From NCBI RefSeq assembly GCF_022846615.1, contig NZ_AP025637.1, forward strand, positions 3,435,001-3,499,000: a stretch of 64,000 bases of DNA, read 5' to 3'. The notes beneath the pieces are model-generated. The model saw only the letters and a list, made by a program, of their open reading frames with translations, did no database searches and was not told the DNA's origin. A program made the translations under genes and the position numbers. Positions 37,513 through 47,355 of this stretch are shown here, piece after piece. Every line of letters begins with the position of its first letter. Position 1 is the stretch's first letter. This stretch comes from Roseomonas fluvialis (lineage in GTDB: Bacteria; Pseudomonadota; Alphaproteobacteria; Acetobacterales; Acetobacteraceae).

Positions 37513-37848
37513 TCAGCCCGCCGCGGCGGCCGCGGCGCGTTCCTGCGCCTTCTTCTTCGGCGCGGACTGCTTCGGCTGCTCGCGGAACACCGGCATCGGC
37601 GCCAGGCCGGCCTTGCCGAGGAACTTCGCCACGCGATCGGTAGCGACCGCGCCCTGGCTCAGCCAATGCGTGATGCGTTCGTCCTTGAGGCGGATGCGCT
37701 CGGCGTGCTCGGCCGGCAGCATGGGGTTGTAGGAGCCCACGGCCTCGATGAAGCGGCCATCGCGCGGCGAACGGCTGTCGGCCACCACGATGTGGTAGTA
37801 GGGGCGCTTCTTCGCACCGGCGCGGGCAAGGCGGATCTTGAGGCCCAT
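37513..37848 (-). CDS. rpsP: 30S ribosomal protein S16
   Basis: The 111-residue protein begins with [20 protein letters not shown] and continues [22 protein letters not shown], the S16 signature. The C-terminal extension (Lys/Ala-rich, [15 protein letters not shown]) is typical of alphaproteobacteria. It lies between ffh and rimM. Confidence 0.98.
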   Translation of the reverse strand: MGLKIRLARAGAKKRPYYHIVVADSRSPRDGRFIEAVGSYNPMLPAEHAERIRLKDERITHWLSQGAVATDRVAKFLGKAGLAPMPVFREQPKQSAPKKKAQERAAAAAAG

Positions 37849-37872
37849 GAGGCTTCCTTTCGTCGTCTATCT

Positions 37873-39258
37873 CTAGAAGGGTCGTTTGTTTCCGGCACCC
37901 GGGAGAAGCGCGGCAAGCCCGCCACGCATCAGCCCCTTCTGGCCGATCTTGTTCATCCGCTTCATCATCGCGGACATGTCGTCGAACTGCTTGAGCAGCT
38001 TGTTCACCTCCTGAACGGAGGTGCCCGAGCCCGCGGCGATGCGCTTCTTGCGGGACGCCTTCAGGATTTCGGGCGTGCGCCGTTCGCGGGGCGTCATGGA
38101 GCTGATGATCGCGGCCTGGCGCCCCAGGATGCTCGTGTCCAGGTTCGCGTCGTTGAGCTGCTGCTTGATCTTGCCCACGCCCGGCAGCATCCCGAGGATA
38201 CCCTGCAGGCTGCCCATCTTGCCGATCTGCTTCAGCTGGTTCGCGTAGTCCTCCAGCGTGAACTGGCCCTTCTGCATACGGGCCGCGAGCTTCTCGGCCT
38301 CCGCCTGGTCGATGTTCGCCGCGGCCTTCTCGACGAGCGAGACGATGTCGCCCATGCCGAGGATGCGCGAGGCGATGCGATCCGGGTGGAAGTCTTCCAG
38401 CGCATCGAGCTTCTCGCCCGCGCCGAGCAGCTTGATCGGCGCGCCGGTGACCGCGCGCATGGACAAGGCCGCACCGCCGCGCGCATCGCCGTCGATGCGC
38501 GTCATGACGATGCCGGTCACGCCCACCTTGTCCTGGAACGCCTTGGCGGTATTGACCGCGTCCTGGCCGGTCATGGCATCGACCACCAGCAGCGTCTCGT
38601 GCGGGTTGGTGGCGAGCTTGACCTGCGCCACCTCCTCCATCAGCGCCTCGTCGATCGCGAGGCGGCCGGCGGTGTCGAGCACCACCACGTCGTAAAGTTC
38701 GCGCCGCGCCACATCCATCGCGCGCATCGCGATCTGCATGGGCGACTGGCCAGCGATGATGGGAAGCGACGTAACCTCGGCCTGCGTGGCCAGCGTGGCC
38801 AGCTGCAGCTGCGCCGCCGGGCGGTGCACGTCGAGCGAGGCGAGCAGGACCTTCTTGCGGTCCTTCGTGCGCAGGCGCAGCGCGATCTTGCCCGACGTCG
38901 TGGTCTTGCCCGAGCCCTGCAGGCCGACCATCAGGATCGGCACCGGCGCGGCAGCGTTCAGGTCGATGCCGCGCTTGCCGTCATCGCCCTCGCCACCGCC
39001 GAGCGCTTCGACCAGCGCGTCGTTGACGATCTTGATGACCTGCTGGGCGGGGGAGACGGAGCGGATGACCTCCTGCCCCACGGCGCGCTCGCGAACCTTG
39101 TTGACTAGGTCGCGCACGACTGGGAGCGCGACGTCGGCCTCCAGCAGCGCGACGCGGACTTCGCGCAGCGCTTCCGTCACGTCGGCTTCCGACAGCGCGC
39201 CGCGGCGGCGCAACCGGTCGAAGACCCCGTTCAGCTTGCCAGAGAGTGCCTCGAACAT
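37873..39258 (-). CDS. ffh: signal recognition particle protein Ffh
   Basis: The 461-residue GTPase has the N domain (residues about 1-85), the G domain with P-loop GLQGSGKTTTSGKIAL, VLLASLDVHRPAAQLQL, VVLDTAGRL and TRIDGDARGG, and the Met-rich M domain that binds signal peptides and 4.5S RNA (MTPRERRTPEILKASRKKRIAAGSG region). It co-translationally targets inner-membrane proteins together with FtsY. It is the first gene of the ffh-rpsP-rimM-trmD-rplS run. Confidence 0.98.
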   Translation of the reverse strand: MFEALSGKLNGVFDRLRRRGALSEADVTEALREVRVALLEADVALPVVRDLVNKVRERAVGQEVIRSVSPAQQVIKIVNDALVEALGGGEGDDGKRGIDLNAAAPVPILMVGLQGSGKTTTSGKIALRLRTKDRKKVLLASLDVHRPAAQLQLATLATQAEVTSLPIIAGQSPMQIAMRAMDVARRELYDVVVLDTAGRLAIDEALMEEVAQVKLATNPHETLLVVDAMTGQDAVNTAKAFQDKVGVTGIVMTRIDGDARGGAALSMRAVTGAPIKLLGAGEKLDALEDFHPDRIASRILGMGDIVSLVEKAAANIDQAEAEKLAARMQKGQFTLEDYANQLKQIGKMGSLQGILGMLPGVGKIKQQLNDANLDTSILGRQAAIISSMTPRERRTPEILKASRKKRIAAGSGTSVQEVNKLLKQFDDMSAMMKRMNKIGQKGLMRGGLAALLPGAGNKRPF

Positions 39259-39552
39259 CGGGCGGTCCGTTCAGTCCTTCATCGCGCGCTATGGCCCACC
39301 CCAAACGCATTTGCGCCGCTGCGCGAGTCTTCGCGGAGCGGCGGAGCCCACCCCGTGATAGGGCGGGCCGGTGGTTCGGGATGAACCTCGACGCGAGGCT
39401 CCTAGCGCCGCCGCCCCGCCGGGTCAAGAAAAGCCCGCGTCGGACCGGTCCTGTCTCGGGGCCGCCCTCCCGCGCAATGCGTGTTTCGTCGCCCGAGACG
39501 GCACGGTGGTGTATCGCCTTCCCCATTCCCATTCCTGGTGAAGCATCGCCCC
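39259..39552. other. 294-bp divergent intergenic region ffh / cation efflux gene
   Basis: No coding sequence with convincing structure was found. The region must hold the ffh promoter on the minus strand and that of the cation efflux gene on the plus strand, but no clear -35/-10 pair stood out. No 4.5S RNA-like sequence was seen. Confidence 0.5.
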
Positions 39553-40479
39553 ATGCGCAATGAGCAGACCATCCTCAAGGCGTCGATCAGCGTCACCATC
39601 TGCGTCGCCGCCTTCGGCATCACGTTCGGTATCGTCTCGGGGTCGTCGGCGATCGCCTTCGACGGCGCCTATTCGCTGATGGATGCCGGCATGAGCGTCC
39701 TGGCCCTCGTGGTTGCCAGACTCATCACCGGATACGCGACGGATACCATCCGGCCGAGCCGGCTGCGCGACCGCTTTTCGGTCGGCTTCTGGCATCTCGA
39801 GCCAATCGTTCTGGGTACGAACGGCGTGCTGCTGATGGGTGTGTCGGCCTATGCCTTGATCACCGCGATCGGCAAGGTCCTTGCCGGAGGGAATACGCTG
39901 GTCTTCGACTACGCGATCATCTACGCGGTCGTGACGCTGCTGGCGTGCCTTGCAATGGCCAGCATGGGGCGCTGGGCGAACCGGACGATACGCTCGGAGT
40001 TCATCGCCCTCGATGTCACCGCGTGGCTCATGTCCGCCGGGATTACGGCCGCATTGTTGGTCGCCTTCGTCGCCGGCCAGATGATCGAGGGAACGCGGCT
40101 GGATTGGCTGACGCCCTACATAGACCCGGCGGTTCTGGCGGTGGTCTGTCTGGTGCTGATCCCCATGCCGATTCCGACCGTGAGGCGCGCCCTGTCCGAT
40201 ATCCTGCTGATGACACCCGAGACGCTAAAGGCGCATGTCGACGCCGTCGCGGCTGGCGTTGTGGCCCGACAGGGGTTCCTGTCCTACCGGGCTTATGTCG
40301 CCAAGGTGGGACGATCGACCCAGATCGAGATCTATTTCATCGTCCCGCCCGGTGCGCCTCCCAGGTCAATCGAGGACTGGGATTCCTTGCGCGACGAAAT
40401 CGGCGAGGCGATCGGGGATGAGAGCCCCAACCGTTGGCTGACCATCGTCTTCACGGCGGATGCGGAATGGGCCGATTGA
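39553..40479 (+). CDS. cation diffusion facilitator (CDF) family transporter
   Basis: The 308-residue protein has about six membrane segments and a C-terminal cytoplasmic domain. The second segment carries the metal-site pattern DGAYSLMDAGMS, and GFWHLEPIVLGTNGVLLM matches the CDF loop GYYYLEP. CDF proteins exchange divalent cations (Zn, Fe, Co, Mn) for protons; the metal cannot be told here. The ATG at 39553 begins the first helix. Synonymous sites appear less GC-biased than in its neighbours, and it sits alone between ffh and infC, so it may be a later arrival. Confidence 0.85.
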   Translation: MRNEQTILKASISVTICVAAFGITFGIVSGSSAIAFDGAYSLMDAGMSVLALVVARLITGYATDTIRPSRLRDRFSVGFWHLEPIVLGTNGVLLMGVSAYALITAIGKVLAGGNTLVFDYAIIYAVVTLLACLAMASMGRWANRTIRSEFIALDVTAWLMSAGITAALLVAFVAGQMIEGTRLDWLTPYIDPAVLAVVCLVLIPMPIPTVRRALSDILLMTPETLKAHVDAVAAGVVARQGFLSYRAYVAKVGRSTQIEIYFIVPPGAPPRSIEDWDSLRDEIGEAIGDESPNRWLTIVFTADAEWAD

Positions 40480-40533
40480 CACGCCGGCCCCTGCGTAGCC
40501 GCCGGCGCATGCACCGGGCCGGCCGCAAGATCG

Positions 40534-41073
40534 CTACTTCGGCGCCAACACCATGATCATCTGCCGGTTCTCCAACCGCGGAAACTGCTCGACCTTCGTG
40601 GTCTCCGCCAGTTCCCCCCGGATCCGGTCCAGCACCTTCACGCCCAGGTCCTGGTGCGCCATCTCGCGCCCGCGGAACCGCAGCGTCACCTTCACCTTGT
40701 CGCCTTCCGAGATGAAGCCCTTCATCTGGCGCATCTTCACGTCGTAGTCGTGGTCGTCGATATTCGGACGGACCTTGATTTCCTTGATCTCGACGACCTT
40801 CTGCTTCTTGCGCGCCTCGTTGGCCTTCTTCTGCTGCTCGTACTTGTACTTGCCATAGTCGAGGATCTTGCAGACAGGCGGCACGGCGTTGGGCGAGATC
40901 TCGACCAGGTCGAGGCCGACGTCGTAGGCGCGGATCAGCGCCTCGCGGGCGGTCATCACGCCCTGCATCTCGCCGTCCTGGTCGATCAGGCGCACCTGCG
41001 GCACGCGGATGTCGTCGTTGATGCGCGGGCCGTCCTTGGAAGGCGGCGTCGCGGGCATTGGGCCACGAGCTAT
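40534..41073 (-). CDS. infC: translation initiation factor IF-3, probable ATA start
   Basis: IF-3 sequence is clear: [21 protein letters not shown] at the N-terminus, [25 protein letters not shown], then the C-terminal domain with [18 protein letters not shown] and [18 protein letters not shown]. The first ATG (41058) has no ribosome binding site, but 15 nt upstream an in-frame ATA (41073) follows CAGGAG by a 7-nt spacing and gives an IARGP N-terminal extension. infC genes typically use rare start codons so that IF-3, which rejects them, limits its own synthesis. With ATG the protein would be 174 residues; with ATA, 179. It lies 125 bp after thrS. No rpmI-rplT follows. Confidence 0.96.
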   Translation of the reverse strand: MARGPMPATPPSKDGPRINDDIRVPQVRLIDQDGEMQGVMTAREALIRAYDVGLDLVEISPNAVPPVCKILDYGKYKYEQQKKANEARKKQKVVEIKEIKVRPNIDDHDYDVKMRQMKGFISEGDKVKVTLRFRGREMAHQDLGVKVLDRIRGELAETTKVEQFPRLENRQMIMVLAPK

Positions 41074-41198
41074 GGTCGTCTCCTGTCGTCGTTGAACCGG
41101 TAGAAGCGGGCTTTATGGAACGGCGATCACGGCGCCGCAACCGGCATTGCCATCGCCATGCCGCATTTGTTGCCCGCGTGCCTTGATTACAAGCAGGC

Positions 41199-43133
41199 TC
41201 AGCGCGCCAGGTCGGGCGGGGTGGCCTCGGCCGCCAGGCTCGCCGCCGCCTCGGCCAGCGGCAGCGTGACCTGTTCGCGCCCGGGCAGGCGGCGCAGCAC
41301 CAACGACCGTTCCTCCGCCTCCCGCCGGCCGATCACGACCAGGACCGGCACGCGCTGCTCGATGTGGTCGACCACCTTGCGGTTGATCTTCTCATTACGC
41401 AGGTCGGTCTCGACCCGCAGCCCGGCGGCGCGCAGGGCGGCGGCGGCTTCCTCGGCAAAGGGCGCAGCCTCGTCGACGATGGTCGCGACCACCACCTGCA
41501 CCGGCGCCAGCCACAACGGGAATCGCCCGGCGTACTGCTCGATCAGGATGCCGAGGAAGCGCTCGAACGACCCCAGTATCGCGCGGTGCAGCATGACCGG
41601 TCGCTTCCGCCCGCCATCCTCGGCCACGTATTGCGCGTCGAGCCGTTCCGGCAGCACGAAATCCACCTGGAAGGTGCCGCATTGCCAATCGCGGCCGATC
41701 GCATCCCGCAGCACGAATTCCAGCTTCGGGCCGTAGAAGGCGCCCTCACCCGGGTTCATCTCGTATTCCACGCCGGCGATCTTGCAGGCCTCGTGCAGCG
41801 CGCCCTCGGCGCGGTCCCAGATGCCGTCATCGCCTGCGCGCTGTTCCGGGCGGTCGGAGAACTTCACGCGGAAGCTCTCGAAGCCCAGGTCGCGATAGAC
41901 GGACGAAAGAAGTTCCGTGAAGCGCACCGCCTCGGCGGCGATCTGGTGCTCCTCGCAGAAGATATGCGCGTCGTCCTGCGTGAAGGCGCGCACGCGCATG
42001 ATGCCGTGCAGCGCGCCCGAGGGTTCGTAGCGATGACAGGCGCCGAACTCCGCCATCCGCAGCGGCAATTCGCGGTACGAGCGGAGGCCCTGGTTGAAGA
42101 TCAGCACATGGCAAGGGCAGTTCATCGGCTTCAGCGCGAGGGCGCGATGCGCCTCGTCCTGGTCCTCCACCGTCGCCATGAACATGTTCTTGCGGTAGTT
42201 CTCCCAGTGACCGGACGCCTCCCACAGGCGGCGGTCCAGCACCTGGGGCGTCTTCACCTCCTGGTACGCGCCTTCATCCAGGCGGCGGCGCATGTAGTCC
42301 TCGACCGTGCGGTACAGCTTCCAGCCTTTGGGGTGCCAGAAGACCGAACCGACCGCAGCTTCCTCGAGATGGAACAGCCCCATCTCCTTGCCGATCTTGC
42401 GGTGGTCGCGCTTCTCCGCTTCCTCAATCTGGAGCAGATACGCGTCGAGTTCCTTCTGGTCGCGCCAGGCCGTGCCGTAGATGCGGCTGAGCATCGCGTT
42501 GCGGTGGTCGCCACGCCAATAGGCACCGGCCACCTTCATCAGCTTGAACGCGGTGCCGACATCGCCCGTGCCGCGCATATGCGGGCCGCGGCACAGGTCC
42601 ACCCAGTCGCCCTGCTTGTAGAGGGTGATGGTCTCGCCCTGCGGGAGGTCCTGGATCAGCTCGACCTTGTATTTCTCGCCCTTCTCGGCGAACAGCGCGA
42701 TGGCTTCGTGACGCGACGTCACGATGCGTTCGAACGATGCGTTGCGCTGGATGATCTCGCGCATCTTCGCCTCGATCGCGCCGAAGTCCTCCGGCGTGAA
42801 GGGCTCGTTGCGGGCGAAGTCGTAGTAGAAGCCGTTCTCGATCGACGGGCCGATCGTCACCTGCGTGCCGGGATACAGCGCCTGGACCGCCTCGGCGAGC
42901 ACATGCGCCGTGTCGTGACGGATCAGGTCCAGTGCTTCGGGGTCGCGGCGCGTGATGAAGCGCACGGAGGCATCGGCTTCGATCGGGCGCGACAAATCCA
43001 TCAGCGCGCCATCCACCTGCATGGCCAGCGCCGCCTTCGCCAGGCCCGGCCCGATCGCTTGCGCGATGGCGGTGCCCGTCACCGGCCCATCGAAGGACCG
43101 GACGGAACCATCGGGCAGGGTGATCGCGGGCAT
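41199..43133 (-). CDS. thrS: threonyl-tRNA synthetase
   Basis: The 644-residue class II synthetase has a TGS domain ([17 protein letters not shown]), the editing domain with [11 protein letters not shown] and later [18 protein letters not shown], and the catalytic core with [35 protein letters not shown] and [12 protein letters not shown]. The C-terminal anticodon-binding domain begins near [11 protein letters not shown]. It is full length. The leader between the left glycosyltransferase gene and thrS shows no obvious T-box, as expected in a proteobacterium. Confidence 0.98.
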   Translation of the reverse strand: MPAITLPDGSVRSFDGPVTGTAIAQAIGPGLAKAALAMQVDGALMDLSRPIEADASVRFITRRDPEALDLIRHDTAHVLAEAVQALYPGTQVTIGPSIENGFYYDFARNEPFTPEDFGAIEAKMREIIQRNASFERIVTSRHEAIALFAEKGEKYKVELIQDLPQGETITLYKQGDWVDLCRGPHMRGTGDVGTAFKLMKVAGAYWRGDHRNAMLSRIYGTAWRDQKELDAYLLQIEEAEKRDHRKIGKEMGLFHLEEAAVGSVFWHPKGWKLYRTVEDYMRRRLDEGAYQEVKTPQVLDRRLWEASGHWENYRKNMFMATVEDQDEAHRALALKPMNCPCHVLIFNQGLRSYRELPLRMAEFGACHRYEPSGALHGIMRVRAFTQDDAHIFCEEHQIAAEAVRFTELLSSVYRDLGFESFRVKFSDRPEQRAGDDGIWDRAEGALHEACKIAGVEYEMNPGEGAFYGPKLEFVLRDAIGRDWQCGTFQVDFVLPERLDAQYVAEDGGRKRPVMLHRAILGSFERFLGILIEQYAGRFPLWLAPVQVVVATIVDEAAPFAEEAAAALRAAGLRVETDLRNEKINRKVVDHIEQRVPVLVVIGRREAEERSLVLRRLPGREQVTLPLAEAAASLAAEATPPDLAR

Positions 43134-43194
43134 CGGACAGGCGTCTCCAGGGTCGGAAATGGGCCGCGGACCATGGGGACGGCGCCGCGCCGGG

Positions 43195-44100
43195 TCAAGT
43201 CAGGCGGGCGACTTCGACGCGCACGGCCGTGGGCTCCAGCCCCGCCAGGGGCAGGTGCCGCAGCCATGCCGCCCGCGGCCCGCGCGGGGCACACAGCGCC
43301 GGGTCGCTGTCGTCCCCGAACAGCGCCAGGGTCGGGCAGCCGCAGGCGGCCAGCAGGTGCGTGGGCCCGGTATCGTTGCCCACCGCGAAGTCCGCGCGCC
43401 GCGCCAGCGCGCCGATCTCGGCAAAGGACGTGCGGCCGGTCAGGTCGATCGCCGTCGGCGCCGCGGCGCGGATGCTGGCGGCCAGCGGAGCCTCCGCCGG
43501 CCCGCCCAGCACCACCGCCGGAAGGTCGAGCCCGGCCGCGAGCGCCCCGAAGCGTTCCGCCGGCCAGCGCTTGGCCGGACGGCCTGGCGAGGCGCCGGGC
43601 ACCAGCAGGCAGAACCGCTCCGGCAGCCCTAAGTGCGCCACATCGGCATCGAGCCAGCCGAGCTCGGGCGCGGGAAAGTCTCGGATACCGGCCATCTCCA
43701 ATTGCTCGCGCTGGCGGTCCACCGTGTGCATCGCGTCCCGCGCCGGGTTGGCATGCGGGTGCGACGCGCCGGCCGCGATCCCGGACCATTCCGCGCGCCG
43801 CCCCACGAACCAGCGGTATCGCGATGACCGCGACGAGGTCTGCAGGTCATACACCCGGTCGAACCGCGCCGCGTGCAGCCGCCGCGCCAGGCGCAGCACG
43901 GAAGGGACGTCGGTCCAGTCCGGCCGGCCATCCTCCATCACCTCGTCGAACCAGGGCGACAGGCGCGCGAGCGGCGCATAGGGCTTCGTCGTCAGCAGGG
44001 TGATGTGCGCATCCGGATGATGCGCGCGGATCGCCGCGAAGGGGCCGAAGGCCTGCGCGAAATCCCCCAGCGCCGCCAGCTTGATGACCAGCACGCGCAT
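43195..44100 (-). CDS. glycosyltransferase family 9 (heptosyltransferase-like)
   Basis: The 301-residue protein has the GT9 pattern: [24 protein letters not shown] at the N-terminus, [20 protein letters not shown] in the middle, and the sugar-nucleotide site [26 protein letters not shown]9 enzymes add heptose or related sugars to lipopolysaccharide core or cell-surface glycans at the inner-membrane face. It shares one base with the upstream GT4 gene's stop (TGATG), so the two act together, probably in lipopolysaccharide assembly. The exact acceptor is unknown. Confidence 0.9.
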   Translation of the reverse strand: MRVLVIKLAALGDFAQAFGPFAAIRAHHPDAHITLLTTKPYAPLARLSPWFDEVMEDGRPDWTDVPSVLRLARRLHAARFDRVYDLQTSSRSSRYRWFVGRRAEWSGIAAGASHPHANPARDAMHTVDRQREQLEMAGIRDFPAPELGWLDADVAHLGLPERFCLLVPGASPGRPAKRWPAERFGALAAGLDLPAVVLGGPAEAPLAASIRAAAPTAIDLTGRTSFAEIGALARRADFAVGNDTGPTHLLAACGCPTLALFGDDSDPALCAPRGPRAAWLRHLPLAGLEPTAVRVEVARLT

Positions 44101-45233
44101 CACAACAGCTCGCGATAGACGGTGAGCGTGGCCGCCTGCATGCGCGCGGTGGTGTAGCCGGCGAGCACCGCGGCGCGGGCGCGGTCGCCCATCGCCTCGC
44201 GGGCCTGCACAGGCATGGCAAGCACGCGCGCGATAGCGCCCGCCAGTGCGGCGGCGTCGCCAGGTGGCACGCGCCATCCGGTGATGCCTTCCTCCACCGT
44301 CTCGCGCGGGGCGCCGAGGTCGCTTGCAATCACGCAGCGGCGCATCGCCTGCGCCTCGATCACGGTGCGGCCGAAGGCCTCGGCATCGGTCGAGGCATGC
44401 ACCACCACATCGGCCAGCAGCAGGGCCGCGGGCATGTCGTCGGCATGGCCGACCAGGCGGACGCGATCCTGCAGGCCGAGTGCCGCGATTCGCGCACGCA
44501 ATTCATCGACAAAGCCGGCGCGGCCCTGCGCATCACCCACCAGCAGCGCCAGCGCATCACCCGGCAGGCGGGCCATCGCCTCGAGCAGCACGCCCTGCCC
44601 TTTCCAGCGCGTGACGCGGCCGGGCAGCATGACCACCGGGCGTGCCTCCGGCACCGTCCAGGCGCCGCGCAGCGCGGCGACGCGGCCCGGGTCCACGCGC
44701 GCCGGGTCGAAGGCCGCCTCCTCCACGCCGCGCGGAATGATACGGATGCGCGCGGGGTCGGTGCCATGGCGCGCCCGCAGGTGGTCAGCGATGAAATGGC
44801 TGATCGCGATGACCCGTTCGCCCCGCGCCATGACGGAGTTGTACAGCCGCTTGCCCGGCAATCCCTCGTTGTACGTACCGTGATAGGTGGTCACGAAATG
44901 CGCGCCCGTCCGCCGTGCCGCCAGCCAGGCCGACCAGGCCGGCGCGCGGGAGCGGGCATGCAGGATGCCGATGCCCTCCTCGCGCACCAGCGCGGCCAGC
45001 GCGCCGGCATTGCGCCAGATCCCGGCCGGGGACTTGGTCGCGAGCGGCAAGATCACATGCCGCGCGCCCAGCGCCTCGAGCCGCGGCACGAGCGGCCCGC
45101 CGGCCGAGGCCACAACCGCGCGCAGCCCGGCCTGCACGAGCGCATCCGCAATCTCGAGCGTGCCGCGCTCCACGCCGCCGGACCCGAGGGCCGGCAGGAC
45201 CTGCAGCACGGCGGGGGGTTGGACGGTCGGCAA
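44100..45233 (-). CDS. glycosyltransferase family 4 (GT-B)
   Basis: The 377-residue protein has the usual GT4 pieces: an N-terminal GSGGVERGTLEIADAL, the hinge with RVIAISHFIADHLRARHG, RVTRWKGQGVLLEAMARLPGDA, and the donor site VHASTDAEAFGRTVIEAQAM. The start is TTG at 45233; a GTG at 45209 is an alternative, and neither has a strong ribosome binding site. It probably transfers a hexose during lipopolysaccharide core or other glycan synthesis, together with the downstream GT9. It diverges from the small membrane protein gene. Confidence 0.9.
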   Translation of the reverse strand: MPTVQPPAVLQVLPALGSGGVERGTLEIADALVQAGLRAVVASAGGPLVPRLEALGARHVILPLATKSPAGIWRNAGALAALVREEGIGILHARSRAPAWSAWLAARRTGAHFVTTYHGTYNEGLPGKRLYNSVMARGERVIAISHFIADHLRARHGTDPARIRIIPRGVEEAAFDPARVDPGRVAALRGAWTVPEARPVVMLPGRVTRWKGQGVLLEAMARLPGDALALLVGDAQGRAGFVDELRARIAALGLQDRVRLVGHADDMPAALLLADVVVHASTDAEAFGRTVIEAQAMRRCVIASDLGAPRETVEEGITGWRVPPGDAAALAGAIARVLAMPVQAREAMGDRARAAVLAGYTTARMQAATLTVYRELL

Positions 45234-45318
45234 GGACTCACATCGCGAACGAATGACTGCCCGATTGCAGGCCTTGCGCTCTTGCGCCGGCGAAAGGCTC
45301 GACGCAAGTGTTGCGGCG

Positions 45319-45645
45319 ATGTCGTCCTATTTCATGGCCATGATGCTGCTCTCGGGCGGCCGGTTCATCCGCGACAAGTCCGGTGCGCCCGAGATGCGCC
45401 CGGCCTCGGCTGCCTCGGACATGGTCTGGGGCATACTGGCCAAGGCCGCGTTCTGGATGTGGATCGGCCTGATCGTGTTCGGCTTCTACAAGTTCCACTG
45501 GTCGCAGCCGGTCGCGGCCATCATGGCCTCGCTGGCGGTCAATGCGCTGATCGCCATGCGCGGGCCGCAGCGCACCTGGCCCGGCCTGTCGATCCTGTTC
45601 TGCGCGGTCGGCCTGATGGCCGGGATCACCGTGCTGATCGGCTGA
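45319..45645 (+). CDS. small hydrophobic membrane protein, unknown function
   Basis: About 108 residues with two to three hydrophobic segments: WGILAKAAFWMWIGLIVFGF, QPVAAIMASLAVNALIA and PGLSILFCAVGLMAGITVL. A polar N-terminus (FIRDKSGAPEMRPASAASD) precedes them. I do not recognise a family. The start is uncertain because neither this ATG nor the nearby Met codons has a clear ribosome binding site. Good alternating hydrophobicity and position between two convincing genes support it. It is divergent from GT4 and convergent with the MBL-fold gene. Confidence 0.6.
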   Translation: MSSYFMAMMLLSGGRFIRDKSGAPEMRPASAASDMVWGILAKAAFWMWIGLIVFGFYKFHWSQPVAAIMASLAVNALIAMRGPQRTWPGLSILFCAVGLMAGITVLIG

Positions 45646-45655
45646 CCCCCGCGGG

Positions 45656-46450
45656 TCAGCCGCGCGGCGGCAGGTGCAGCGCCACCACCTCGCCATCCTG
45701 GCCCGGCACCGGGGGGAAACGGTCGCGCACCGCCGGGTCGTGGCCGGGGATGACGCGGCTGTCGTCGCCACCCGCCAGCTTCTTTGCCGTGCGCCAGCCC
45801 GCCGCCATGGCACCCAGGTCGAAGATGATCGGGAAGGGGTTGCCCGACAGGGCATTGGCATAGAAGTGCATGGCGTCCGAGGCGATCACCACGGGCCCGC
45901 GCGCGGTCTGCACGCGCACCACCTGCAGCCCGTCGGAGTGGCCGCCGACGCGGTGCACGGACACACCCGGCGCGATCTCGGCATCGCCATCATGGAATTC
46001 CACGCGGTCGGCATAGAGCGCGCGGACCATCGCGACCACGTGCTCCGCTTCGAAGGGCATGCGGATCGCGTGGACGCACATGTGGCGGCCAACGGCGAAG
46101 TGCATCTCGCGTTCCTGCAGGTGGAAGCGCGCCGCGGGAAAGATGTTCAGGCTGCCGGCGTGGTCGTAATGCAGGTGGGTGATGATCACGTCCTGGACGC
46201 GCGTCGGGTCGGTGCCCATGGCGGTGAGGCAGTCCCCCACCGCGCGCGACAGTTTCCGCCCGCGCTTCGTGGCCAGTTCCGCATCGAAGCCGGTATCGAC
46301 CACGATCTCCCGCCCCTCCGGCCCGCGCAGGAGCCAGACGTAATAGTCGAGCGGCATGGCCTCGTGCGGGTCGGACAGCGGCAGCAGATGGTTGGTCTGC
46401 GCCGTGCGGTCGTGCCGCCCGTAGCGGATGGCGTAGGCTTCCCAGGTCAT
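45656..46450 (-). CDS. MBL-fold hydrolase, N-acyl-homoserine lactonase-like
   Basis: The 264-residue protein has the metallo-beta-lactamase HxHxDH motif at THLHYDHAG (His92, His94, Asp96, His97), followed by GHSDGLQVVRV, ASDAMHFYAN and IPGHDPAVRDRF with further metal ligands. Spacing and the substitution of other typical MBL features by DYYVWLLRGPEGREIVVDTG match the AttM/AiiB lactonase subgroup. Such enzymes hydrolyse acyl-homoserine lactones or other lactones. Its neighbours (a 3-hydroxyisobutyrate dehydrogenase-like enzyme and a CMD protein) favour a catabolic lactonase, so quorum quenching is only one option. It overlaps the upstream gene by 4 bp. Confidence 0.85.
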   Translation of the reverse strand: MTWEAYAIRYGRHDRTAQTNHLLPLSDPHEAMPLDYYVWLLRGPEGREIVVDTGFDAELATKRGRKLSRAVGDCLTAMGTDPTRVQDVIITHLHYDHAGSLNIFPAARFHLQEREMHFAVGRHMCVHAIRMPFEAEHVVAMVRALYADRVEFHDGDAEIAPGVSVHRVGGHSDGLQVVRVQTARGPVVIASDAMHFYANALSGNPFPIIFDLGAMAAGWRTAKKLAGGDDSRVIPGHDPAVRDRFPPVPGQDGEVVALHLPPRG

Positions 46451-47355
46451 GGCGCCTTGTTCCCCCCGAGTTCGGTGTGCGCGAGCTGCTCCGACAGCTT
46501 CGCCACCGCGGTGTGATCCGCGCCCGGCCCCAGCAGCGCCGCGGCCGAGGCCCACATCTCCCGGCACAGCGCGGCGAACGGCGTGGGTGTCGTGGTCTCG
46601 CGCCCGACCTCGAGCGCGATCGACAGGTCCTTCACCATCAGGTCGAGCCCGAAGCCCGCGTCGAAGCGGCGCGACAGGACGTACTCCTTGAACTTCTTTT
46701 GCGTCGAATTGTTCATGCCCGTGCTGGCGTTCAGCACATCGACCATCTTGGCCGGGTCGAGGCCGAAACGCTGGCCGATCAGCAGCGCCTCAATCCCGAT
46801 CAGGTAGCCGCCGGCGCTGACGAGGTTGTTGAGCGCCTTCATCGCCTGCCCGGCACCGATCGGCCCACAGCGATGGATGGAGGTGCCCATGGCCTTCAGC
46901 ACGGCATCAGCGCGGTCGAGATCCGCTTCCGCGCCGCCCGCCATGATCGCGAGCTGCCCGGTCTTGGCACGCGGCACGCCGCCCGAGACGGGGCAGTCGA
47001 CCATCGCGACCCCGTGGCCGGCCAGCATCGACGCGATCTCGCGCGTGCGGCCAGGCTGGCCGGAGGTCATGTCGATCACCAGCGTGCCTTTGGTCAGCGC
47101 GGGCAGCATGGCCTCCACCGCCTCGCCCACCTGCTTGCTGGTGGGGACGATGGTGACGACGCTGTCGGCGCCGGCCGCAGCGTCCGCGGGAGTCGCGGCG
47201 GCCTTGGCCCCGGTCTCGGCCGCGAAGGCATCCGCGCGGCCGGGCACCACGTCGCAGACCGTCACCTCGAAGCCGGCCTTCACCAGGTTGGCCGCCATCG
47301 GCCAACCCATGTTGCCGATGCCGACGAAGCCGACGCGCTTGATCGGCGCTGACAT
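46447..47355 (-). CDS. NAD(P)-dependent beta-hydroxyacid dehydrogenase (3-hydroxyisobutyrate dehydrogenase family)
   Basis: About 302 residues. The Rossmann motif is VGFVGIGNMGWPMAANLVKAGF. The substrate-binding DCPVSGGVPRAKTGQLAIMAGG and catalytic Lys region GAGQAMKALNNLV are as in 3-hydroxyisobutyrate and tartronate-semialdehyde reductases. It interconverts a beta-hydroxy acid and its semialdehyde; the substrate is unknown. The ATG at 47355 shares a base with the CMD stop (TGATG); a GTG one codon upstream is the alternative. It lies in a three-gene run with the CMD and MBL genes. Confidence 0.9.
   Translation of the reverse strand: MSAPIKRVGFVGIGNMGWPMAANLVKAGFEVTVCDVVPGRADAFAAETGAKAAATPADAAAGADSVVTIVPTSKQVGEAVEAMLPALTKGTLVIDMTSGQPGRTREIASMLAGHGVAMVDCPVSGGVPRAKTGQLAIMAGGAEADLDRADAVLKAMGTSIHRCGPIGAGQAMKALNNLVSAGGYLIGIEALLIGQRFGLDPAKMVDVLNASTGMNNSTQKKFKEYVLSRRFDAGFGLDLMVKDLSIALEVGRETTTPTPFAALCREMWASAAALLGPGADHTAVAKLSEQLAHTELGGNKAP

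Noticed and set aside
41084..41198. Regulatory RNA (T-box or leader) between thrS and infC
   Set aside because: No convincing stem-loops or tRNA-like elements were seen in the 115 bp, and T-boxes are not expected in alphaproteobacteria.
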